Positions 16,124 through 24,626 of a stretch of 45,646 nt of DNA are shown piece by piece. The DNA comes from an uncultured Hungatella sp. (lineage in GTDB: Bacteria; Bacillota; Clostridia; Lachnospirales; Lachnospiraceae). Within the stretch, counting starts at the first letter, position 1; each line of letters starts with the position of its first letter. The notes under the pieces were generated by a model, which made no database searches, was not told where the DNA came from, and worked only from the letters and a program-made list of their open reading frames with translations. The DNA lies in the NCBI GenBank assembly GCA_949879025.1, contig CATLBO010000014.1, forward strand, positions 1 to 45,646, in the 5' to 3' direction. Position numbers and translations under genes: made by a program.

Positions 16124-16618
16124 ATGGCTTCTAAAAAAGAACATGTTCCTTTCAGCGGTACTCCTGAGCAGGAAGCTGCTTTAAAAAAGGTCATCACCGA
16201 ACTGAAGGACACAAAAGGTGCCCTGATGCCCATTATGCAGCAGGCCCAGGAGATATATGGTTATCTCCCCATCGAAGTCCAGACCATGATTTCCGATGAA
16301 ACCGGAATCCCGCTGGAAAAGATTTACGGAGTATCCACGTTCTATTCCCAGTTCGCCTTACAGCCTAAGGGCAAATATCAGATTTCCGTCTGCCTTGGCA
16401 CGGCATGTTATGTAAAAGGGTCCGGAGCTATTTTCAGCAAGCTGGAAGAGCTTTTGGGCATAACCAACGGCGAATGCACCCCTGACGGACGGTTTTCCCT
16501 GGATTCCTGCCGCTGTGTAGGTGCCTGCGGACTGGCTCCGGTTATGATGATCAATGACGAAGTTTACGGAAGGCTGACTCCCGACGACGTGCCGGGCATC
16601 TTAGCCAAATACAAATAG
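16124..16618 (+). CDS. hndA: NuoE-like [2Fe-2S] subunit of the Hnd hydrogenase
   Basis: 164 residues. The thioredoxin-like [2Fe-2S] site is C90-x4-C95 (CLGTACYVKGS) and C131-x3-C135 (CVGACGLAP). The N-terminal helical part (IMQQAQEIYGYLPIEVQ, GVSTFYSQF) matches the NuoE/HndA/HydC family. It passes electrons between the flavin subunit and other clusters of the soluble hydrogenase. It is the first gene of the rightward operon, with a two-base gap to the next gene. Length and motifs are normal. Confidence 0.93.
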   Translation: MASKKEHVPFSGTPEQEAALKKVITELKDTKGALMPIMQQAQEIYGYLPIEVQTMISDETGIPLEKIYGVSTFYSQFALQPKGKYQISVCLGTACYVKGSGAIFSKLEELLGITNGECTPDGRFSLDSCRCVGACGLAPVMMINDEVYGRLTPDDVPGILAKYK

Positions 16619-16620
16619 CC

Positions 16621-17178
16621 ATGATGCCAGAAATTTCCTTAAACGTATTGGATGTAGCGGAGAATTCCACCCGGGCAGGAGCATCGCTGGTAACTATAAC
16701 CATTGACGCCGATTTTTCCGGCGACAGACTTACCGTAGTAATTGATGACAATGGCTGTGGCATGACTCCGGAACAGGTACAGCAGGTTACAGACCCTTTC
16801 TTTACCAGCCGCACCACCCGCAAGGTAGGACTTGGAGTTCCTTTTTTTAAGCTTGCTGCAGAAAGCACAGGCGGCAGCTTTGCCATTACGTCAGAACCAG
16901 GGGTTGGAACTGCGGTAACCGCTGTTTTTGTCCTGTCCCATATTGACAGAATGCCTTTAGGAGATATCAGCACTACCATACATACCCTGGTTGTTTACCA
17001 TCCCGAAACCGATTTTGTATACCGCTACCAATATAACGGCCGATCCTTTACTTTGGATACACGGGAATTTCGTCAGGTTCTTGGGGATATTCCCTTTGAC
17101 ACACCGGATATATCCGCTTATATCATGGATTATCTCAATGAAAATAAACTGGAAACAGACGGCGGCGCCATCTACTAA
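16621..17178 (+). CDS. GHKL ATPase encoded inside the hydrogenase operon
   Basis: 185 residues. Residues 1-110 are a histidine-kinase-type ATPase: N box LNVLDVAENSTRAGAS, G1 DDNGCGM, G2 GLGVPFFKLAAESTGG and GVGTAVTAVF. There is no dimerisation/His-phosphotransfer domain; the C-terminal 75 residues carry a conserved YRYQYNGRSFTLDTREF-like segment of unknown fold. It lies two bases after hndA without its own strong ribosome binding site, so it is translationally coupled. It is unrelated to electron transfer and probably works with the divergent kinase/DRTGG set in regulating the hydrogenase. Homologues occur in similar operons; the substrate is unknown. Confidence 0.82.
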   Translation: MMPEISLNVLDVAENSTRAGASLVTITIDADFSGDRLTVVIDDNGCGMTPEQVQQVTDPFFTSRTTRKVGLGVPFFKLAAESTGGSFAITSEPGVGTAVTAVFVLSHIDRMPLGDISTTIHTLVVYHPETDFVYRYQYNGRSFTLDTREFRQVLGDIPFDTPDISAYIMDYLNENKLETDGGAIY

Positions 17179-17202
17179 CCGCCAGATTGGAGGAGAAAGC
17201 AT

Positions 17203-17580
17203 ATGAAATCTCTTGAAGAGTTAAAAGCCATTCGTGAAAGAATGCAGAGCCAGGTAAGCATGCGTGCGGAAGACCATAACCATACTAGAGTCGTGGTAGG
17301 CATGGCCACCTGCGGAATCGCAAGCGGTGCACGGCCGGTTCTCACCAAATTGTCATCCCTGGTTCAGGAAAAGAACCTGACAGACAAGATATCCGTAACT
17401 CAGACCGGATGTATCGGCTTATGCCAGTATGAACCTATTGTAGAGGTTATGGAACCTGGCAAGCAGAAGATCACCTACATTAAGATGACCCCTGAGAAAG
17501 CCGAGGAAGTGCTGGAGCGTCACCTTATCGGCGGCCATATTGTAGAAGAATACACCTTAAGCGGTGCAGACATCAAATAA
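17203..17580 (+). CDS. hndB: HndB-like (2Fe-2S) subunit
   Basis: 125 residues, a thioredoxin-like ferredoxin domain. Visible Cys are C37 in MATCGIASGARPV and C70-x3-C74 in TGCIGLCQYEP. The usual fourth Cys position reads Ser, which matches my recollection of HndB from NADP-reducing hydrogenases, so cluster binding may differ. HndB distinguishes the four-subunit Hnd type from the trimeric HydABC type. It starts 24 bp after the ATPase gene with GGAGGAG and is 12 bp before hndC. Confidence 0.88.
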   Translation: MKSLEELKAIRERMQSQVSMRAEDHNHTRVVVGMATCGIASGARPVLTKLSSLVQEKNLTDKISVTQTGCIGLCQYEPIVEVMEPGKQKITYIKMTPEKAEEVLERHLIGGHIVEEYTLSGADIK

Positions 17581-17592
17581 GGAGGAACTCAG

Positions 17593-19383
17593 ATGTATCG
17601 TTCACACGTATTGGTTTGCGGCGGAACAGGATGTACTTCCTCCGGAAGCCAGCAGATTATGGAAACTTTAAAGGCTGAGATCGAAATGAACGGCCTGACA
17701 GAAGAAGTATCCGTTGTCCAGACCGGATGCCACGGCCTTTGCGCATTAGGTCCCATTATGATTATTTATCCGGATGCCACCTTCTACTCCATGGTTAAAG
17801 TAGAGGACATTCCGGAGATCGTAAGCGAACATTTATTAAAAGGAAGAGTGGTTACCAGGCTTCTGTACAATGAAACCGTAACCCCATCGGGCAATGTAAA
17901 AGCCCTTATTGACACGGATTTCTATAAAAAACAGCACCGTATCGCCCTTAGGAACTGCGGTATAATCAACCCTGAAGTTATTGAGGAATACATAGGCACC
18001 GGCGGCTATGAAGCCCTGGGCAAGGTTTTGACAGAGATGACTCCCGACGACGTTATTCAGTGTCTTCTGGATTCCGGCCTGCGGGGAAGAGGAGGCGGCG
18101 GATTCCCTACAGGATTAAAGTGGAAGCTGGCCAAGCAAAATGATGCGGATCAGAAGTATGTGTGCTGCAACGCTGACGAAGGCGATCCTGGCGCATTTAT
18201 GGATCGTTCCGTTCTGGAGGGCGATCCCCATGCGGTTTTGGAAGCTATGGCCATTGCAGGCTATGCCATCGGAGCTTCCCAGGGCTATATCTACGTCCGC
18301 GCAGAATACCCTATTGCTGTAGAACGTTTAAAGATTGCCATTTCACAGGCAAGGGAGTTGGAGCTTTTAGGCAATAATATTTTTGGTTCCGATTTCTCCT
18401 TTGATATCGACTTGCGGCTGGGTGCAGGCGCATTTGTGTGCGGCGAGGAAACTGCCTTAATGACCTCCATTGAGGGCAACCGCGGCGAACCAAGGCCCCG
18501 TCCTCCGTTCCCGGCTCAAAAAGGTCTTTTCGGCAAACCTACCATATTAAACAACGTGGAAACCTATGCCAACATTCCCCAGATCATCCTTCACGGTGCG
18601 CAGTGGTTTGCATCCATGGGTACAGAGAAATCCAAAGGTACCAAGGTATTCGCCCTTGGCGGCAAGATCCACAACACCGGCCTTGTAGAGATTCCCATGG
18701 GCACCACCCTTCGGGAGGTTATTGAGGAGATCGGCGGCGGCATCCCAGGCGGCAAGAAATTTAAGGCTGCCCAGACCGGCGGGCCCTCCGGCGGCTGCAT
18801 CCCTGCAGAGCATTTTGATATTCCCATTGACTATGACAATCTGATTTCTATCGGCTCCATGATGGGTTCCGGTGGTCTTATTGTTATGGATGAAGATGAC
18901 TGTATGGTAGATATCGCCAAATTCTTCCTGGAATTCACTGTGGAAGAGTCCTGCGGCAAATGCACCCCCTGCCGTGTGGGGACAAAGCGTATGCTGGAGA
19001 TTCTCACCAAGATCACCAAGGGCCAGGCTACCATGGAAGACCTGGATAAACTGGAAGAACTGTGTTACTACATCAAGGATAACTCCTTATGCGGCCTTGG
19101 ACAGACTGCGCCTAACCCGGTCCTCTCCACACTGCGCTATTTCCGTGACGAGTACGAGGCGCATATTAAAGAGAAACGCTGTCCTGCAGGCGTATGTAAA
19201 GCCCTTCTGTCTTATCGGATTGACGCTGACAAGTGCCGCGGATGTACCTTGTGTGCACGCAACTGTCCAAACAACGCCATTTCCGGAACCGTACGCAATC
19301 CTCATGTCATTGATCAGGATAAATGTATTAAGTGCGGCGCCTGTATGGAAAAATGTAAATTCGGCGCAATCTACAAGAAGTAA
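17593..19383 (+). CDS. hndC: NuoF-like NAD(P)H-binding flavoprotein subunit
   Basis: 596 residues. Order: N-terminal thioredoxin-like [2Fe-2S] domain (C9/C14, C46, C50), the NADH/FMN-binding domain with GRGGGGFPTG at about 165, an SLBB domain, the 4Fe-4S motif ESCGKCTPCRVGT near 450, and two C-terminal 4Fe-4S motifs (CRGCTLCARNC near 548, CIKCGACMEKC near 575). This is the full HndC/HydB architecture. The subunit exchanges electrons with NAD(H) or NADP(H) and, in bifurcating homologues, combines them with ferredoxin. Bifurcation cannot be read from the sequence alone. The start follows AAGGAGG. Confidence 0.95.
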   Translation: MYRSHVLVCGGTGCTSSGSQQIMETLKAEIEMNGLTEEVSVVQTGCHGLCALGPIMIIYPDATFYSMVKVEDIPEIVSEHLLKGRVVTRLLYNETVTPSGNVKALIDTDFYKKQHRIALRNCGIINPEVIEEYIGTGGYEALGKVLTEMTPDDVIQCLLDSGLRGRGGGGFPTGLKWKLAKQNDADQKYVCCNADEGDPGAFMDRSVLEGDPHAVLEAMAIAGYAIGASQGYIYVRAEYPIAVERLKIAISQARELELLGNNIFGSDFSFDIDLRLGAGAFVCGEETALMTSIEGNRGEPRPRPPFPAQKGLFGKPTILNNVETYANIPQIILHGAQWFASMGTEKSKGTKVFALGGKIHNTGLVEIPMGTTLREVIEEIGGGIPGGKKFKAAQTGGPSGGCIPAEHFDIPIDYDNLISIGSMMGSGGLIVMDEDDCMVDIAKFFLEFTVEESCGKCTPCRVGTKRMLEILTKITKGQATMEDLDKLEELCYYIKDNSLCGLGQTAPNPVLSTLRYFRDEYEAHIKEKRCPAGVCKALLSYRIDADKCRGCTLCARNCPNNAISGTVRNPHVIDQDKCIKCGACMEKCKFGAIYKK

Positions 19384-19398
19384 TGGAGGAGAATCGGA

Positions 19399-21147
19399 AT
19401 GGAGAATATTACAATTAAAATTAACGGCTTAGAAGTAAGCGCTCCCAAGGGTTCCACCATCCTGGAAGCGGCCCGGCTGGCTCATATCGAGATTCCTACT
19501 CTCTGCTTTTTAAAGGAAATCAACGAAATCGGCGCCTGCCGTATCTGTGTAGTTGAAGTCAAAGGGGCAAGAAGTCTGGTTGCTTCCTGCGTATATCCCA
19601 TTAACGACGGCATGGAAGTATGGACCAATACCCCAAAAGTACTGGAGTCCCGCAAGAAAACCCTGCAGCTTCTTTTGTCCAACCACGAAAGAAAATGCCT
19701 CTCCTGCGTAAGGAGCGGCAACTGCGAACTTCAGCAGCTTGCAAAAGAACTGGGTGTTGACGATGAATCCTACTATGACGGCGAGAAGACAGCCTCCTGC
19801 ATTGATGACAGCGCAGCCCATATGTTCAGGGACAATTCCAAATGTATTCTGTGCCGCCGCTGCGTTGCTGTCTGTGAGAAGACTCAGGGCATCGGTGTTA
19901 TCGGCGCCAATATGAGAGGCTTTGCCACGTTCATCGGATCTGCCTTTGACATGGGCCTGGGTGAAACCAGCTGCGTATCCTGCGGTCAGTGTATCGCTGT
20001 CTGTCCTACAGGGGCGCTGCAGGAGAAATCTCAGATTGATAATGTGCTGAAAGCCATTGCCGATCCGGCAAAGCATGTTATCGTACAGACTGCTCCCGCA
20101 GTCCGCGCAGGGCTTGGAGAGGAATTCGGCTATCCCATCGGCACCAACGTGGAAGGAAAAATGGCTGCAGCCCTTCGGAGAATCGGCTTTGACAAAGTAT
20201 TTGACACGAACTTCAGTGCTGACCTTACCATTATGGAAGAAGCACATGAATTTATTGACAGGGTTCAGAACAAAGGCGTGCTTCCCATGATCACATCCTG
20301 CTCTCCGGGCTGGATTAAATACTGCGAGCACTACTTCCCGGATATGACCGAGAACCTTTCCAGCTGTAAGTCTCCCCAGCAGATGTTCGGCGCCATTGCC
20401 AAATCCTACTATGCTGAAAAGAGCGGCATCAAACCGGAAGACATTGTCTCCGTATCCATCATGCCTTGTACAGCCAAGAAATTCGAGATTGGCAGGCCCG
20501 ACCAGGCAGCTAACGGCGTTCCGGATGTGGACTACTCTCTGACTACCAGAGAACTGGCCCGCATGATTAAGAAAGTGGGCATCAAGTTTACCACTCTTCC
20601 TGACGAGAAATTCGACGCACCTTTAGGCCTTGGCACCGGAGCCGCTGTAATTTTTGGAACTACAGGCGGCGTTATGGAAGCAGCCTTGAGAACTGCTGTA
20701 GAAACCCTGACCGGCGCAGAACTTCCCAGCCTTGACTTTACCGACGTGAGAGGAATGGCTGGCATTAAGGAAGCTTCTTACAACGTGGCCGGCATGGAAG
20801 TGAAAGTTGCCGTTGCTTCCGGACTTGGCAATGCCAGAGAACTGCTGAACAAAGTAAAATCCGGTGAGGCTGATTACCACTTTATCGAGATCATGGGCTG
20901 CCCAGGCGGATGCATCAACGGCGGCGGCCAGCCGCAGCAGCCAGGATATGTACGCAATACTGTGGATATCCGTGCCTTAAGGGCAAAAGTGCTGTATGAT
21001 TCGGATAAGAACAATCCGATTCGCAAGTCTCACGAAAATCCGGCTATTAAGGAACTGTATGATACCTATCTTGGAAAACCAGGAAGTGAGAAAGCCCATC
21101 ATCTGCTGCATACCACCTATGTTAAGAGAAGTATCAACGGAAATTAA
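19399..21147 (+). CDS. hndD: [FeFe] hydrogenase catalytic subunit
   Basis: 582 residues. N-terminal [2Fe-2S] (C36, C47, C50, C64), His-ligated 4Fe-4S (H96, C100, C103, C109), two 4Fe-4S (C149-C159, C192-C202), then the H-cluster domain: TSCSPGW at 299-305, MPCTAKKFE with C357, and GCPGGCINGGGQP with C501 and C505. The small-subunit-like C-terminus (RKSHENPAIKELY, HHLLHTTY) is complete. It reduces protons or oxidises H2. Motif 1 is TSCSPGW instead of TSCCPGW, a variant I recall from multimeric enzymes. It is the last gene of the operon, followed by a strong terminator. Confidence 0.96.
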   Translation: MENITIKINGLEVSAPKGSTILEAARLAHIEIPTLCFLKEINEIGACRICVVEVKGARSLVASCVYPINDGMEVWTNTPKVLESRKKTLQLLLSNHERKCLSCVRSGNCELQQLAKELGVDDESYYDGEKTASCIDDSAAHMFRDNSKCILCRRCVAVCEKTQGIGVIGANMRGFATFIGSAFDMGLGETSCVSCGQCIAVCPTGALQEKSQIDNVLKAIADPAKHVIVQTAPAVRAGLGEEFGYPIGTNVEGKMAAALRRIGFDKVFDTNFSADLTIMEEAHEFIDRVQNKGVLPMITSCSPGWIKYCEHYFPDMTENLSSCKSPQQMFGAIAKSYYAEKSGIKPEDIVSVSIMPCTAKKFEIGRPDQAANGVPDVDYSLTTRELARMIKKVGIKFTTLPDEKFDAPLGLGTGAAVIFGTTGGVMEAALRTAVETLTGAELPSLDFTDVRGMAGIKEASYNVAGMEVKVAVASGLGNARELLNKVKSGEADYHFIEIMGCPGGCINGGGQPQQPGYVRNTVDIRALRAKVLYDSDKNNPIRKSHENPAIKELYDTYLGKPGSEKAHHLLHTTYVKRSINGN

Positions 21148-21178
21148 TGACCGATTTTAGATTCCTGTAACATAAGCC

Positions 21179-21230
21179 AATGGAAGGTCCCTATTGCATG
21201 ATAGTGCACTGGGGCCTTCCATTTTCCTTT
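21179..21230 (+). terminator. Terminator of the hnd operon
   Basis: AATGGAAGG (21179-21187) pairs with CCTTCCATT (21215-21223), extended by a partly paired GTCCC/GGGGC region, then a T-rich tail. It starts 32 bp after the hndD stop codon. Confidence 0.85.
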
Positions 21231-21280
21231 GTCAGGCAGCTGCCTTTTTGTCTATCATATTAAGATGCGCACTTTAGCAG

Positions 21281-21317
21281 AAAAAAGGCTGCCCCATCCA
21301 AAATAGATGAGGCAGCC
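21281..21317 (-). terminator. Terminator of the GH1 gene
   Basis: GGCTGCC (21287-21293) pairs with GGCAGCC (21311-21317). On the minus strand the stem is followed by six T (21281-21286). The loop contains partly paired CATC/GATG. Confidence 0.8.
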
Positions 21318-21333
21318 CCCTTTCATTCTGTAT

Positions 21334-21369
21334 TTACTTTAAAAATCCCGCCGCCTATTAGGCGGCATA
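21334..21369. repeat. Fragment of the ~108-bp intergenic repeat
   Basis: TTACTTTAAAAATCCCGCCG followed by the GCCGCC-TATTA-GGCGGC hairpin and CAT. It corresponds to the first third of the unit at 4065-4172 and sits directly downstream of the GH1 stop codon. Confidence 0.7.
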
Positions 21370-21378
21370 GCTTCGTTT

Positions 21379-22818
<1,440 letters not shown>

Positions 22819-22927
22819 TTATATAGTTTTCTGCAAAGTTTATTATACTATGTTTTTGGGGTTTTGAAAAGGGAATTTTGGCGCCTCATAAAACTGCCTG
22901 ATAAAATTGTTAAAGAAAAAACTTTTG

Positions 22928-22957
22928 AAGACAACATCCCTGATCCGGCGTTATAAT
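22928..22957 (+). promoter_or_regulatory. Predicted promoter of the ECF sigma operon
   Basis: AAGACA (22928-22933), 18-bp spacer, perfect TATAAT (22952-22957). Transcription would start near 22964, so the ribosome binding site at 22966-22971 would sit at the extreme 5' end of the mRNA. Confidence 0.45.
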
Positions 22958-22970
22958 AAATAGATGGGAG

Positions 22971-23495
22971 GTGAGCGGGATTAACGCAGATACGCAACTG
23001 GAACAGTGGATTGACAAATACCAGAATCTGATTTATTCTATCTGCTTCCAACTGACCAATGATTACTTTGATGCCCAGGATCTGACCCAAGAGACTTTTT
23101 TGTCAGCTTACAAAAGCCTGGCTTATTTTGATGGCAGAAATGAGCGGGCCTGGCTTTGCAAAATTGCTTCCCGTAAATGCCTGGATTATTTAAAACATTC
23201 TGGGAGAAAACAGATTCCCACCGACAGCCAGTTCCTTATTGCCTGCTCGCCGTCGGAACCGGCTACTGAAGAGGAAGTCATAGACAGTTCACTGCGGCAG
23301 GAGCTTTACGACTGCTGTATGAAACTGAAAGAGCCTTACCGCCAGGTAGCACTGGATTATTTTTATTATGAAATAAGCACTGTTGAGATGGCAGAAAAAA
23401 GCGGAAAGAATCTAAAGACGATTCAGACCCAGATCTACCGTGCCAAAGCCATGCTGCGCAAACTGTACAGAAGGGAGGATTTACTGCATGGATAA
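22971..23495 (+). CDS. ECF-type RNA polymerase sigma factor
   Basis: 174 residues. Region 2 is YQNLIYSICFQLTNDYFDAQ with DLTQETFLSAYKSL; region 4 is VALDYFYYEISTVEMAEKSG followed by NLKTIQTQIYRAKAMLRK. It directs polymerase to a specific regulon, probably in response to an envelope signal, since the next gene encodes a membrane-anchored anti-sigma candidate. The start is uncertain: the GTG at 22971 overlaps the GGGAGG site (22966-22971), whereas an in-frame ATT at 22980 is at ideal distance. No in-frame ATG occurs near the start. It overlaps the next gene by 8 bp. Confidence 0.9.
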   Translation: MSGINADTQLEQWIDKYQNLIYSICFQLTNDYFDAQDLTQETFLSAYKSLAYFDGRNERAWLCKIASRKCLDYLKHSGRKQIPTDSQFLIACSPSEPATEEEVIDSSLRQELYDCCMKLKEPYRQVALDYFYYEISTVEMAEKSGKNLKTIQTQIYRAKAMLRKLYRREDLLHG

Positions 23496-23910
23496 CGCTT
23501 CTTTTGAAATTTTTTCCCTGGAAACTATGGCAAAAGACCAGGCAAAAGCCGAAGAATTTGCAGACTATCTGGAAGAGCGAGGACTTCTTTCGGCTCCGGC
23601 CAACCTAAAATCCTCCATTCTGGAAAGAAGCAGGCAGCCAGATGTTCAGATCATTGCAGGCAGCAACCGCCTTTCAAAAAAGATGCTGCTGCTGCATTAC
23701 AGCCTGAAAGTCGGCCTGGCTGCTGCCTGCTCCATTGGTTTCATCATCGCTATGCCCCGGCTCAATGACCGATACTCTTTTTTCCCGCAGACTTTATCGA
23801 GAGTCCCTGTTTATGTGGGAGCCTACGAAAAAATACAGGAGTGGAACGGAAAAATCAATGAATTTTCCAAATCATTTTTTCATATGGAGGTGCCCTTATA
23901 TGACGAATAA
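23488..23910 (+). CDS. Putative membrane-anchored anti-sigma factor
   Basis: 140 residues from an ATG with GGGAGG upstream. A ~65-residue N-terminal hydrophilic part (EEFADYLEERGLLSAPANLK), one membrane segment near 75-92 (VGLAAACSIGFIIAMP), and a short extracytoplasmic tail. No zinc-binding HxxxCxxC motif is seen. The role is inferred from topology and from overlap with the ECF sigma gene upstream and the membrane protein gene downstream (11 bp overlap). Confidence 0.7.
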   Translation: MDNASFEIFSLETMAKDQAKAEEFADYLEERGLLSAPANLKSSILERSRQPDVQIIAGSNRLSKKMLLLHYSLKVGLAAACSIGFIIAMPRLNDRYSFFPQTLSRVPVYVGAYEKIQEWNGKINEFSKSFFHMEVPLYDE

Positions 23911-24487
23911 AAAAAATAAACTAATTACTTTTTTCATTTCCTTGATTCCGGGTGCAGGGGAAATGTATTTGGGATTTTATAAAATGGGAGGAAGCATTAT
24001 GGTTCTTTTTTCCATGGGCATAGCTTTATTCGGCAGCCTGTTGCCTCCCCTGATTTACCTGCTTCCTGTGCTGTGGTTTTTCAGTTTTTTCCACACTCAC
24101 AATTTAAACTGCATGTCCGACGAAGAATTTTATGCTCTGGAAGATGATTACCTTTTTCAGATGCAGCCGGAAGATATCCACCGTTGGGTTCTGAAAAATC
24201 GAAAGCCAGTGGCTTTTGTGCTGATTTTCCTAGGGGTAAGCATTATATGGAATCATGTGTGGTCAGCCTTCTGGAAGTTTTCGGACTGGCTCGGGCTTTC
24301 CTCTGTCCTGTTTTCCACTCTCCACTACTGGATTCGCTCCATCCCTCAGCTGGCGGCAGCCTTCCTGATTATCTGGATCGGATGGAAGCTGATTCAGGAT
24401 AAGAAAGAGTCTTTGAATGAGATCCCAAAGCTGGACTCCAAAACCTCTGCCCAGGACACTCAGGATTCTAACAGCATATCTGCGTAA
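23900..24487 (+). CDS. Multi-pass membrane protein of the ECF sigma operon
   Basis: 195 residues. About four to five hydrophobic segments: SLIPGAGEMYLGFYKMG and SIMVLFSMGIALFG at the N-terminus resemble a TM2-like hairpin, then FVLIFLGVSIIWNHVW, a further segment near 140 and AAFLIIWIGWKLI. The C-terminus is hydrophilic. The start at 23900 follows GGAGG with 9-bp spacing; longer in-frame readings overlap the anti-sigma gene. Such proteins commonly follow sigma/anti-sigma pairs in Clostridia; function is unknown. A terminator follows. Confidence 0.75.
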   Translation: MTNKKNKLITFFISLIPGAGEMYLGFYKMGGSIMVLFSMGIALFGSLLPPLIYLLPVLWFFSFFHTHNLNCMSDEEFYALEDDYLFQMQPEDIHRWVLKNRKPVAFVLIFLGVSIIWNHVWSAFWKFSDWLGLSSVLFSTLHYWIRSIPQLAAAFLIIWIGWKLIQDKKESLNEIPKLDSKTSAQDTQDSNSISA

Positions 24488-24501
24488 TGTACACACCACA
24501 G

Positions 24502-24545
24502 AAAGGCATCTCAAAAGTTCAAATGAGCTTAAGAGATGCCTTTTT
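24502..24545. terminator. Bidirectional terminator between convergent operons
   Basis: AAAGGCATCTC (24502-24512) and GAGATGCCTTTTT (24533-24545) form a stem with a T-run on the plus strand and a shorter one on the minus strand, serving the sigma operon and the antiporter operon. Confidence 0.85.
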
Positions 24546-24626
24546 CCTGTAGTTTAAATCCTATCCATCAGCCTGCGTTCCGTGAAGGTTGTATATAAAT
24601 ATGCCTGTCCTTTCTTTGTGTCTCTG

